A stretch of 64,000 bases of DNA from Acidimicrobium ferrooxidans (GTDB taxonomy: Bacteria; Actinomycetota; Geothermincolia; Fen-727; Anoxymicrobiaceae). A program made the translations under genes and the position numbers. The stretch is taken from the NCBI GenBank assembly GCA_020723485.1, contig DYIU01000001.1, forward strand, positions 496,001 through 560,000. The letters run 5' to 3'. Below, piece by piece: positions 27,571 to 35,258 of this stretch; position 1 is the stretch's first letter; the number at the start of each line of letters is the position of its first letter. Under the pieces are notes generated by a model. That model had not been told where the DNA came from. It worked only from the letters and a program-made list of their open reading frames with translations, and searched no databases.

Positions 27571-27657
27571 TGGTGCGGGGAGAGGGATTCGAACCCTCAC
27601 GCCTTTCGGCACGACATTTTAAGTGTCGAGTGTCTGCCTGTTCCACCATCCCCGCAC
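27571..27657 (-). tRNA. tRNA-Leu (anticodon UAA)
   Basis: Read on minus, the acceptor stem pairs GTGCGGG with CCCGCAC, and CCA is encoded at 27571-27573. The anticodon stem CGACA/TGTCG holds the loop CTTAAAA. The T-arm contains GGTTCGAATCC. The long variable arm (TGCCGAAAGGCG) marks it as a class II Leu tRNA. Confidence 0.95.
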
Positions 27658-27664
27658 GTTTATA

Positions 27665-28159
27665 CTACTTCTTGAGGTACCCGTTCTTTATGTTTTTACC
27701 CCGGTAGTTGTCCGTCTGCGCGTGACAGTTCGGACAAAGCAACTGAAGGTTCTCCAGCCTGTGATCGAACCTGTTGCCGTTCACATGATTCAATTCTAAC
27801 GCTATTTCACTGTCGTTCCAGGTCTTCAGGCCACACTTCTCGCAGATATGCTCCTTGAGGCCGGCAGCGATGATGCGTTTCTTCAGGTTCTGGGTGTTTG
27901 TATAGGTTGAGTTCTCAACGAGGATCTCTTCAAGAGGAATGGTATTGAACAAAGACAGCCCCATGATATCGCCCCTGTTCCAGCCCTGGCCTGTCATGTG
28001 AGAAGTATCAATGTTCATCTCATCGATGATCTTATAGATGGTGGTGTAATTGGCGCCTTCAGGTTTCATGCCCACCTTTATTAAGGCTTGCCTTATAGAC
28101 CTCGATGTCTCCAGTGCCTCTTTCAAATCTTCCACTGGGTACTTCCGCCTTCGCGGCAT
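27665..28159 (-). CDS. HNH endonuclease
   Basis: This 164-residue protein ends with an HNH nuclease domain: CEKCGLKTW near residue 111, then LELNHVNGNRFDHRLENLQ and LLCPNCHAQTDNY. The N-terminal half looks like a helical DNA-binding region (SIRQALIKVGMKPEGANYTTIY). The start ATG 28159 has GGAGGAAGA. The gene sits 7 bases downstream of tRNA-Leu and is AT-richer than its neighbours (27 of 60 bases are G or C in 27661-27720 and again in 28021-28080). This suggests acquisition, possibly as a free-standing homing-type nuclease, but no intron or element end is visible. Confidence 0.85.
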   Translation of the reverse strand: MPRRRKYPVEDLKEALETSRSIRQALIKVGMKPEGANYTTIYKIIDEMNIDTSHMTGQGWNRGDIMGLSLFNTIPLEEILVENSTYTNTQNLKKRIIAAGLKEHICEKCGLKTWNDSEIALELNHVNGNRFDHRLENLQLLCPNCHAQTDNYRGKNIKNGYLKK

Positions 28160-28253
28160 ATCTTCCTCCGGAGCTTTGCCTGTACTGCTTTGATTGTACA
28201 GCGGGGCACGGACAAGTAATCCAAGCTTATTCCGCGCGGCTGGGGTGCCGCGC

Positions 28254-29234
28254 TCAGGAGGTGGCTAACCGGCGGTGAAGGTCGAGCACAAGGCCGTCGA
28301 GGATGTCCTTCTCGCTGACCAGTATCTCGTCGAGGCCGGCGAGGTCCATCACGACGCGGAGCACCGCGGCGCCCCCGACTATGATGTCGGCGCGGCCCGG
28401 CTCAAGGCCCATCAACTTCTTGCGCTCCTCCAGTTCGACCGAGGCGAGCTTCCTGAACAGCTCCTCGACCTTGGCGCGGGTGAGCCGCGAATGATGTATT
28501 CGGTCGGTGTCGTACTCCTCGAGCCCCATGTTCATGCCCGAGAGAGTGGTGACGGTCCCGGCGAGCCCGACCGCGAGCGCCGGCTTCTCGCCCCCGAGGA
28601 GCGAGCTCACGGCGGGCTTCACGGCCTGCACTATGTGGGACTCCATGCGCCCGACGGAGACCGGGGAGGGAGGGTCAGTCTTGAGGAACCGCTCGCTCAT
28701 CCTGACGCAGCCGACGTTCACGCTGCGCATTGAGAGCGAGTCGGGCGCCGCGCCGGGGCGCGCGGCTCCGGCCTCGCCGACTATGAGCTCGGTGCTCCCG
28801 CCGCCGATGTCGAACACGAGCACGGGCCCCTCCAGGCCTGCCGTTTCCTCGCCCAGGCCGGAGACCGCCCCGAGGAAGCTCATCATCGCCTCCTCGTCGC
28901 CGGAGAGGACGCGCGGCTTCACGCCGATTACCCCCTCGGCCCGGTCCAGGAACTCCCAGGAGTTGTCACACCCTCGCAGCGCCGCGGTCGCGGCCGCGGC
29001 TATGCCCGCTGGCCCGAGGGGGGCCATCACGTCGCGGTACCCCTCCAGCGCGGCGACGGTGCGCTCCACCGCCTCGGGCATGAGGCTGCCCGCCTCGTCC
29101 ACGCCCTCACCAAGGCGGGTTATCACCATCATGCGCTCGACCGTCTCCGTGCGCTGGCCGTCACAATCGGCGACCAGCAGCCTGGTCGAATTGGTCCCTA
29201 TGTCAATCGACGCAAGTCTCAGGGGGGTGCTCAC
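28254..29234 (-). CDS. ppx: Ppx/GppA family exopolyphosphatase
   Basis: This 326-residue protein hydrolyses polyphosphate or the ppGpp precursor pppGpp. It has the ASKHA entry ASIDIGTNSTRLLVAD, the catalytic-Glu region VDEAGSLMPEAVERTVAAL, and the second phosphate site VFDIGGGSTELIVGE near residue 135. The GTG at 29234 is chosen because GGGAGGAC precedes it and the family motif starts 8 residues later. It overlaps the DUF501 gene by 32 bases. It ends the long housekeeping operon that starts at mfd, as in many actinobacteria. Confidence 0.92.
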   Translation of the reverse strand: MSTPLRLASIDIGTNSTRLLVADCDGQRTETVERMMVITRLGEGVDEAGSLMPEAVERTVAALEGYRDVMAPLGPAGIAAAATAALRGCDNSWEFLDRAEGVIGVKPRVLSGDEEAMMSFLGAVSGLGEETAGLEGPVLVFDIGGGSTELIVGEAGAARPGAAPDSLSMRSVNVGCVRMSERFLKTDPPSPVSVGRMESHIVQAVKPAVSSLLGGEKPALAVGLAGTVTTLSGMNMGLEEYDTDRIHHSRLTRAKVEELFRKLASVELEERKKLMGLEPGRADIIVGGAAVLRVVMDLAGLDEILVSEKDILDGLVLDLHRRLATS

Positions 29235-29769
29235 ACGTCCTCCCGGCGTTCCTGACCAGCTCCTCGAGGCACCATCCTCCCACAACTCCCCTCCCGCTTG
29301 CGAGCCTGTAGGCGAGGTGCGCGTGCAGGCACTTCACGTCGCCGGGCCTGCCCCCTGCCACCCCGCGTCCCTCCACCCGCCGCGCCGCCTCGCCGCTCAC
29401 CAGCCGCGCCAGCCTCACCTGCATCGCCCCGAAGCGCTCCTCCTCCGCGAGGAACTCCTCCCGTTCGGCCGCCCGCCCCTCCAGCATCCCGGCGAACCTG
29501 CGAGCCGCACCCCCGCTTTCAAGCCCGCCGACGAAGCGGCCGGCGTGAGGGCAGGTGAGCCAGAGCAGTGGGGGCGTGGGACCGCCGGAGACGGCGGACG
29601 GCATCGTGAGGATGACGGTAGGGCGCCCGTGCCTGCACCTCGCGGCCACGAAGACGTCTCCAGAAGGGGGCCTCCCGAGCTGCCGCTCGACGATTCCGAG
29701 GTCGTTCTCTCCGGGGGTCTCGAGCCTGGGGAACTCGGCCAGCGCCTCGGTCGGCGCAGCCCCGCTCAC
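29203..29769 (-). CDS. DUF501 family protein
   Basis: This 188-residue protein matches DUF501, which lies between ftsB and ppx in actinobacteria. It has DLGIVERQLGRPPSGDVFVA near residue 22, CRHGRPTVILT, LLWLTCPH, and a C-terminal GDVKCLHAHLAYRLASG with conserved Cys and His residues. The function is unknown. The GTG start at 29769 overlaps the TGA of the upstream gene (GTGA at 29766-29769). Confidence 0.88.
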   Translation of the reverse strand: MSGAAPTEALAEFPRLETPGENDLGIVERQLGRPPSGDVFVAARCRHGRPTVILTMPSAVSGGPTPPLLWLTCPHAGRFVGGLESGGAARRFAGMLEGRAAEREEFLAEEERFGAMQVRLARLVSGEAARRVEGRGVAGGRPGDVKCLHAHLAYRLASGRGVVGGWCLEELVRNAGRTCEHPPETCVD

Positions 29770-30320
29770 TGGTATATCACGGTCATAAGGGCGATCCGCC
29801 AAGAGTCGCCCTCCCTTGCGAAATGGGTCTCTACCTTGCTCCTGCCGCCGGCCTTGTACTCCACGTAGCCTACGACCTTGGCGGCAGTGCCGTTCACCTC
29901 GTAAGTCGCGCAGCGGTAGCCCCCGACCTCCCTGAGGAGCATGTTGTTCGCCTTCGCGTTCGCGACGAACTCGTCGTAGCTCGTGACGTCCTTCAGGCCT
30001 TTGCACAGGTTGCCGTAAGCGGAGCGGAAAGCCCCCTTCCGGGTCGCCTCGAGGTGCTCCTGCAGGACTATGCACGGGTTGTCCGGGTCGGGCTGGTGAC
30101 CGGTGTCCGTCGAGAATCCGGTCAGGTCGAACTCGGGCCCCGGCGGGGGAGGCTCTGTGTTGAACGCGGTGCGGTAGACGGCGAACGCGGCGGCAGCGAC
30201 TATCACGATGAAGGAGAGGAGCAGCACCCTCGCGTAGAACTTCCGGTCATAGGAGCGCGGCTCCACCGCCTCGTAGACCGGGTGCCTGTGCTTTTGCTTC
30301 TTCTCGCGGGCCGGGCTCAT
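29766..30320 (-). CDS. Single-pass membrane protein with an NTF2-like outer domain
   Basis: This 184-residue protein has a basic cytoplasmic N-terminus, one membrane segment (about 31-50, VLLLSFIVIVAAAAFAVY), a short Pro-rich linker and a domain of about 110 residues. That domain has a cone-like NTF2 or DUF4878 pattern (ATRKGAFRSAYGNLCKGLKD, then YDEFVANA, ending WRIALMTVIY). Such domains often bind small molecules or partner proteins outside the membrane. It lies 10 bases after the B-box gene and is coupled to DUF501. Confidence 0.7.
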   Translation of the reverse strand: MSPAREKKQKHRHPVYEAVEPRSYDRKFYARVLLLSFIVIVAAAAFAVYRTAFNTEPPPPGPEFDLTGFSTDTGHQPDPDNPCIVLQEHLEATRKGAFRSAYGNLCKGLKDVTSYDEFVANAKANNMLLREVGGYRCATYEVNGTAAKVVGYVEYKAGGRSKVETHFAREGDSWRIALMTVIYQ

Positions 30321-30330
30321 CTGGCGATGC

Positions 30331-33153
30331 TCACTCCCAGAAAGGTTCCGGCTCTCCCCCCTTGCCCCTGTCCTTCTTCTCGGTATCTTCCTCGAAGAAG
30401 AAGGAATCGAGTTTCTCCTCCGCCGGAGGGCCCGGCGGTGGCGGGCCCCCTGGAGGCGGCGGGGGCGGCGTCTCGTACGCGGGCGGCGGTTCCGGAGCCG
30501 GCGGGGGCGGCGTCTCGTACGCGGGCGGCGCTTCAGGAGCCGGCGGAGGCGGCGCTCCCTCCTGCCCGGAAGCCCAGCCTACGCTGGTCAAGCCCTCGGC
30601 GTCGGAGATGCTCTGCTCCCACCCCCGGTCCACCGGAGGCGGGGGCGCGGCGCCCGGGGCCTGCCCGCCCTGGGGAGGCGCCTCGTCGAAAGGCCAGTCG
30701 TAGTCCCCGGCGGGAGGCGGCGGCGCCGCTTCCGGGGGAACGGTGTACTCGGTCGTCTGCTCGAGCGGCGAAGGCTCGGGGGGCGGCTCCTCCTGCGCCG
30801 GCACGGGCCGCTCGCCCATCAGCTCCTGGTACTCGGGTGGGAGCTTGTAGTCGTCGGCGGTCACGTGCTCGGGCCTTATCTGCTCCATCATCCCGCCGTC
30901 CTCCTCGAACGGGACGGGCGGCGCCTCGGCCTGGAACGGCTCTTCACCGGGCGGAGCCGGCTCGCCAGGCGGCGGGGCCGGGGGCTCCTCGAACGCCGGG
31001 GGGGGTCCCACCGGCGGTGGCGCCAGCGGCTCCTCAACTGCCGGCGGCGGCGCGGCAAGCGGCTCCTCGAATATCGGCGGCGGCGCGGCCAGAGGCTCCT
31101 CGAAAGCTGGAGGCGCTTCTGCTACAGGGGGTGGCGGGGCCTCGTAGGCTGGTGCGGCCTCGGCGAATGGAGGAGCGGGTTCCGGTGACAGCGGAACCGA
31201 TTCTACGTCCCAGGGAGCGACATCCCCGGCCACCTCGTCCGCGGTCACGGGAGGGGCCTCGAAAGCCGGTGGCTCCTCGAACGGAGGAGGTGCGGGCGCC
31301 AGCGGTTCCTCGAAAGTGGGCGGGGCTTCGCTCACCGGGGGAGCTGCGGCCTCCTCGAAAACCGGCGGGGCCTCTGCGAAAGTAGGCGGCGCTTCCGGTG
31401 GTGCCTCCTCAAAAGCAGGCGGGGCCGGAGCCTGGTCCATGGTCGGGGGCGCCTCGATCCCGGGCGGGGCCTCGAAAGCCGGCGGCTCCGTGACCGGGGG
31501 TGCAGGCGCGGGCGCTATCGGTTCCTCGAACGAGGGGGGCGCCTCAGCGAAAGTAGGCGGCGCTTCGGCGAACGGCGGTGGAGGTGCCGGAGCCTCAACG
31601 GCCGGGGGTGGCGCCTCGTACGCGGGAGCCTCCGGCTGCGGAGCCTCCACGTATGCGGGCGGGACCGGCGGCACTACCGTCGGCATCACTCCGGCAAGGG
31701 CCTCGGGAGCCTTGCCCTTCTTCGCCTTCTTCGGGGGCTTCTCTTTCTTGACCCGCTCCGGCTTCTCTCGCGGGGCCTTGACCGGCTTTTCCTTCTTGAC
31801 CCGCTCCGGCTTCTCCCGGGGGGCCTTGACCGGCTTCTCGCGCGGAACCTTCGGCGGCTTCTCTTTCTTTGCCTTTCCCCTCTTGCCCGGTGCTTCTACG
31901 GGCGCCGGGGCAGGGGCCTGCACGTAAGCCGGCGGCGCGGCCGCGTATTCAGGCGGCGCGCCGGGCGCATACTGGGGCGCGGCCGGCGGAACAGGCATGC
32001 CGGGGGCCGCCATTCCAGGCGGCGGGTACCCCGGAGGAGCGGGCGCGCCCATCACCGGGGCCTCGGGGAGCTCGCCCTTCTTCGGCTTCTTCGGCGGCCT
32101 CTCCTTCTTCACCCGCTCCGGCTTCTCGCGCGGGACCTTGACCGGCTTTTCCTTCTTCACCCGCTCCGGCTTCTCCCGGGGGGCCTTGACCGGCTTCTCG
32201 CGCGGGGCTTTGACCGGCTTCTCCCGCGGGACCCTGCCCTCGGGCTGGAGCAGCCCCTCCGCCTCCAGCTCCTGCACGTCCCCGGTCGGCGCCACGACGA
32301 GCGGCTCGTGCGTGTACGCCGCGGCCTCGCGTATCTCCAGGGCCTGGGGCGGCGCGGGCGCGGTTGGCGCGGCAGCCGCGGGCGGTACCTGGGCGCCCAT
32401 CACCGGGGCCTCGGGGAGCTCGCCCTTCTTCGGCTTCTTCGGGGGCTTCTCTTTCTTGACCCGCTCCGGCTTCTCGCGGGGGGCTTTGACCGGCTTCTCG
32501 CGGGGGGCCTTCGGGGGCCTCTCTTTCTTCGCCCTGCCCTTCTTGCTTTTCGCCTCCTCCTCCGCGGCTGGAGGCGCCTGATAAGCCGGCGCGGCCGCCT
32601 GCTCGACTGCCGCCACAGACGCCAGCATCTCGTACGCCGGGGGCTCTTCATCGACAGCCGGCTCCTGGTAGGCGGGCGGCTCCTCCAGTGCCTGGGGGGG
32701 CTCCTCGAACGTGGGTGGCGCGCTGTACTCAGGGGCAGGTGGAACCTCCGCTGCCGCAGCGGGCGGAGGCGGCGGGGCGGCTTGGGCCGGTGGGGCGGCC
32801 ACCTGAGGCGGCGGGGGCGCCGCCGCTTCGGGCATCACCGCCGCTTCGGGCATCACCGCGACTGCGGGGACCGCCTCGGCGAGCTCGGGCTCGCCCTTCC
32901 GTTTCTTCGGAGCTTTTTCCTTCTTGGGCTTCGGGGGCTTCGGCGCCCTGGCCGGCTTCTGGGCTCTCGGCGCCTTGCCTATCGGGGTGTTCATCTTGGC
33001 GGCGAGCTCGGCTACCTCCTTCTGGTGGCACGCCGGACACCTCAAGACCTGTCCCGTCTCCTTGACGCACTCCGGACAGATGCCCTCACCACACTCGAGG
33101 CACTTGCCGATCACCGCCTGGCCCGGATGCCGTTCACAATCCAAGACATTCAC
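30331..33153 (-). CDS. B-box zinc finger protein with very long Pro/Glu- and Lys/Arg-rich repeats
   Basis: This 940-residue protein opens with a Cys/His cluster (CERHPGQ at residue 6, GKCLECGEGICPECVKE at 17-33, RCPACHQ at 38), a B-box-like zinc finger. Almost all the rest is predicted disordered. It alternates acidic Pro/Ala-rich stretches (AFEEPPA-like units) with basic blocks built from APREKPVK and PERVKKEK units; three large basic blocks are encoded at about 32401-32555, 32052-32240 and 31697-31885. The end is acidic (SFFFEEDTEKK). No membrane segment is seen. It lies 95 bases after the ftsB-like gene. ATG 33153 follows GGGGAGTGA. Function unknown; a scaffold for nucleic acid, polymer or divisome partners is possible. 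Confidence 0.75.
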   Translation of the reverse strand: MNVLDCERHPGQAVIGKCLECGEGICPECVKETGQVLRCPACHQKEVAELAAKMNTPIGKAPRAQKPARAPKPPKPKKEKAPKKRKGEPELAEAVPAVAVMPEAAVMPEAAAPPPPQVAAPPAQAAPPPPPAAAAEVPPAPEYSAPPTFEEPPQALEEPPAYQEPAVDEEPPAYEMLASVAAVEQAAAPAYQAPPAAEEEAKSKKGRAKKERPPKAPREKPVKAPREKPERVKKEKPPKKPKKGELPEAPVMGAQVPPAAAAPTAPAPPQALEIREAAAYTHEPLVVAPTGDVQELEAEGLLQPEGRVPREKPVKAPREKPVKAPREKPERVKKEKPVKVPREKPERVKKERPPKKPKKGELPEAPVMGAPAPPGYPPPGMAAPGMPVPPAAPQYAPGAPPEYAAAPPAYVQAPAPAPVEAPGKRGKAKKEKPPKVPREKPVKAPREKPERVKKEKPVKAPREKPERVKKEKPPKKAKKGKAPEALAGVMPTVVPPVPPAYVEAPQPEAPAYEAPPPAVEAPAPPPPFAEAPPTFAEAPPSFEEPIAPAPAPPVTEPPAFEAPPGIEAPPTMDQAPAPPAFEEAPPEAPPTFAEAPPVFEEAAAPPVSEAPPTFEEPLAPAPPPFEEPPAFEAPPVTADEVAGDVAPWDVESVPLSPEPAPPFAEAAPAYEAPPPPVAEAPPAFEEPLAAPPPIFEEPLAAPPPAVEEPLAPPPVGPPPAFEEPPAPPPGEPAPPGEEPFQAEAPPVPFEEDGGMMEQIRPEHVTADDYKLPPEYQELMGERPVPAQEEPPPEPSPLEQTTEYTVPPEAAPPPPAGDYDWPFDEAPPQGGQAPGAAPPPPVDRGWEQSISDAEGLTSVGWASGQEGAPPPPAPEAPPAYETPPPPAPEPPPAYETPPPPPPGGPPPPGPPAEEKLDSFFFEEDTEKKDRGKGGEPEPFWE

Positions 33154-33248
33154 TCCCCGGAATCATAAGAGCTCGAAAGAGCCTATTTGCCCCAGTCTCG
33201 GTTCTCCTCATGATAATTAGAGCTTGGCAGAGTTCGCCCTTCCGCTCA

Positions 33249-33803
33249 TCACTGCCCGCGGGGAACGCTGTGGAGCATCTGCCTCACCCGGGCCCACGCC
33301 TCTTCCTTCGACTGGATGGCTTTGACCCGGTACTTCACCTCGTTCTCGGAGCTGTCGGTCGTCACCAGGTAAAGAATCTCCCCGGGCGCCACCAGTCGCT
33401 GCTTGCGGGCCTCCTTTTCGACGTAGTCGAGCGTTCCGGCTTCGGCGACGTCTTTTTTCAGAGATTCGGTAACGGCTTTCTGATTCTTGAGCTCATCGGC
33501 GAGCCTGTTCAGCCTGGACCTGGCCTCGAGGTTCCGGCTCACCGGGCTCACGGACAGGACCACGAAGAGGACGAACAGCGCGATGATTATCGCCGCCCGG
33601 GGCGACGCGCCGGAGATGAACGCGGCGACTTTTTTCACGCCGGTCTTCGGCTCGGACCGCGCGGCCCTCGAGGTCTTCGCGCTTGCGCGTCCGCCACTGC
33701 TGGAGGCGCTCCCACGCGGGATGGTGTCACCGCGACGGGTGGCCGGAGGCGGCCTTCGCCCCGGCCGCACGGCGGCCGCGGGTGCGCCACTGCGCCTATC
33801 CAT
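33249..33803 (-). CDS. ftsB: FtsB/DivIC-like septum formation initiator
   Basis: This 184-residue protein has a basic, Ser/Arg-rich cytoplasmic leader (about 1-70), one membrane segment (IIIALFVLFVVLSVSPV) and a coiled coil (about 100-135, RLADELKNQKAVTESLKKD). YVEKEARKQRLVAPGEILYLV follows, the FtsB/DivIC hallmark. These proteins act in the divisome with FtsL and FtsQ. The start ATG 33803 lies two bases after the pyk stop, so translation is coupled. The location between enolase/pyk and DUF501 is the usual one in actinobacteria. Confidence 0.88.
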   Translation of the reverse strand: MDRRSGAPAAAVRPGRRPPPATRRGDTIPRGSASSSGGRASAKTSRAARSEPKTGVKKVAAFISGASPRAAIIIALFVLFVVLSVSPVSRNLEARSRLNRLADELKNQKAVTESLKKDVAEAGTLDYVEKEARKQRLVAPGEILYLVTTDSSENEVKYRVKAIQSKEEAWARVRQMLHSVPRGQ

Positions 33804-33805
33804 TC

Positions 33806-35236
33806 TTACTCCACCGTGTGTACGTGCACGACATTGGTCTTGCTGCTCTCCTCGTCTATGAAGCCGCCGGTCACGACCACTACGTCGCCCCTGTTGACCC
33901 AGCCGGCTTTGACGCACGCGCCCGTGGCCTCGCGGATCATGCTCCGCAGGTCCGGCTCCTCGCCGATGACGACCCCTTTGATGCCCCACACGAGCGTCAT
34001 GGCGCCGACAACGCGGGCATCGGGGCTCACCGCGAGGATGGGGGTCCCCGGGCGGTACCGCGCTATCAGCCTCGCCGTGTACCCGCCCCTCGTCATCGTG
34101 ATTATCGCCCTGGCGCCCACGTCAGCGGCGACCTTGCAGGCGGCGAAGCCTATCGCGTCGGCGGTTCCCTGGTGCGTCCAGCGGCCGCGCTCCTCCAGTA
34201 TGCGCCCGAAATCCAGTGCACCCTCGGCCCTGGCGGCGATCCTCGCCATCATGGCGACGGTCTCTACCGGGTAGTAACCGATGGCGGTCTCCGCGGACAG
34301 CATCACGGCGTCCGTACCGTCCAGTATCGCGTTGGCGACGTCGCTCGCCTCCGCCCTTGTCGGGCGTGGCTTCTCCACCATCGACTCGAGCATCTGAGTG
34401 GCGGTGACCACCGGCCTCGCCGCCCGCACCGCCCGGTCTATGAGGTCTTTCTGGACGATGGGGACTTCCTCCGGCTCCATCTCGACGCCGAGGTCACCCC
34501 TGGCCACCATGATGCCGGAGGCGGCCTCGAGTATCTCGTCTATGTTGTCCACGGCCTGTGGCTTTTCTATCTTTGCGATGACGGGTGCGCGGACCCCTAT
34601 CTCTTCCATTGCACTGGTCAGGTCGCGGACGTCCCCGGCGGTCCGTACGAACGACTGCGCGACCCAGTCGACACCCGCCTGGAGGCCCGCTTCGAGGTAA
34701 GCCCTGTCACGCTTTGTGAACGCGGCCAGGTTCAGGACCGCGCCGGGGAAGTTCATCCCCTTGCCCTGTAGCAGCGTGCCGCCCTCCTCGACCTCGGTGC
34801 GTATCTCGCGGCCCTCGATGCCGGTCACCTTCAGCCTTATCAGCCCGTCGTCCATCAGGACGGTGTCGCCCGGCCGCAGGTCCTGCGGAAGGCCCTCGTA
34901 CTCGACCGACACGCCCGAGGAATCCCCGCGACTGGGCTTCGTGGTGATGGTGAAAGCCTGCCCGGCGACCAGCACGACGCTGGACCCCTTGATCGGCCCC
35001 ACCCGCAGCCTCGGGCCCTGGAGGTCCAGCATCACTCCGACCCTGCGCTCCGACTCGAGCGACGCCTGCCTGACCATCTCAGCGTAGCCGGCCACCTCGT
35101 CTGGTGCGCAGTGGCCGCTGTTTATGCGGGCCACGTCCATCCCGGCAGCCACCATGCGCTTGAGAACCTCCAGCTCACCCGACGAGGGCCCCAGCGTGCA
35201 TATTATCTTTGTCTTGAGCGAGTCGTCCGTAGCCAT
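33806..35236 (-). CDS. pyk: Pyruvate kinase
   Basis: This 476-residue enzyme makes pyruvate and ATP from phosphoenolpyruvate and ADP. It shows TKIICTLGPSS, the catalytic-Lys strand AKIEKPQAVDNIDEIL near residue 220, metal-site MVARGDLGVEMEPEEVPIVQK near 243, and TATQMLESM plus PTRAEASDVANAILDGTDAVMLS. The first K+/nucleotide motif, normally R-x-N-F-S-H-G, reads RINSGHC here (residues 38-44), keeping R, N and H but changing F, S and G. A regulatory C-terminal domain of normal size follows. It lies 22 bases after the enolase-family gene. Confidence 0.9.
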   Translation of the reverse strand: MATDDSLKTKIICTLGPSSGELEVLKRMVAAGMDVARINSGHCAPDEVAGYAEMVRQASLESERRVGVMLDLQGPRLRVGPIKGSSVVLVAGQAFTITTKPSRGDSSGVSVEYEGLPQDLRPGDTVLMDDGLIRLKVTGIEGREIRTEVEEGGTLLQGKGMNFPGAVLNLAAFTKRDRAYLEAGLQAGVDWVAQSFVRTAGDVRDLTSAMEEIGVRAPVIAKIEKPQAVDNIDEILEAASGIMVARGDLGVEMEPEEVPIVQKDLIDRAVRAARPVVTATQMLESMVEKPRPTRAEASDVANAILDGTDAVMLSAETAIGYYPVETVAMMARIAARAEGALDFGRILEERGRWTHQGTADAIGFAACKVAADVGARAIITMTRGGYTARLIARYRPGTPILAVSPDARVVGAMTLVWGIKGVVIGEEPDLRSMIREATGACVKAGWVNRGDVVVVTGGFIDEESSKTNVVHVHTVE

Positions 35237-35258
35237 GTCTCTCCTGTCGGGGTGTCCC

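Noticed and set aside
8957-28192. A 15-base match between the spacer near 8957 and the spacer near 28178
   Set aside because: A match of this length is expected by chance in 64 kb, and the flanks do not match.
31697-32555. Regular DNA repeats that could suggest a CRISPR array
   Set aside because: The repeats are in frame, encode Lys/Arg-rich units of varying length and have no unique spacers of constant size; no cas gene is in the window.
29823-32581. Several plus-strand open frames opposite the B-box protein
   Set aside because: The Gly/Ser- or Arg/Pro-rich translations mirror the Pro/Ala/Lys repeats of the minus gene, which has the zinc finger, a ribosome site and operon context.
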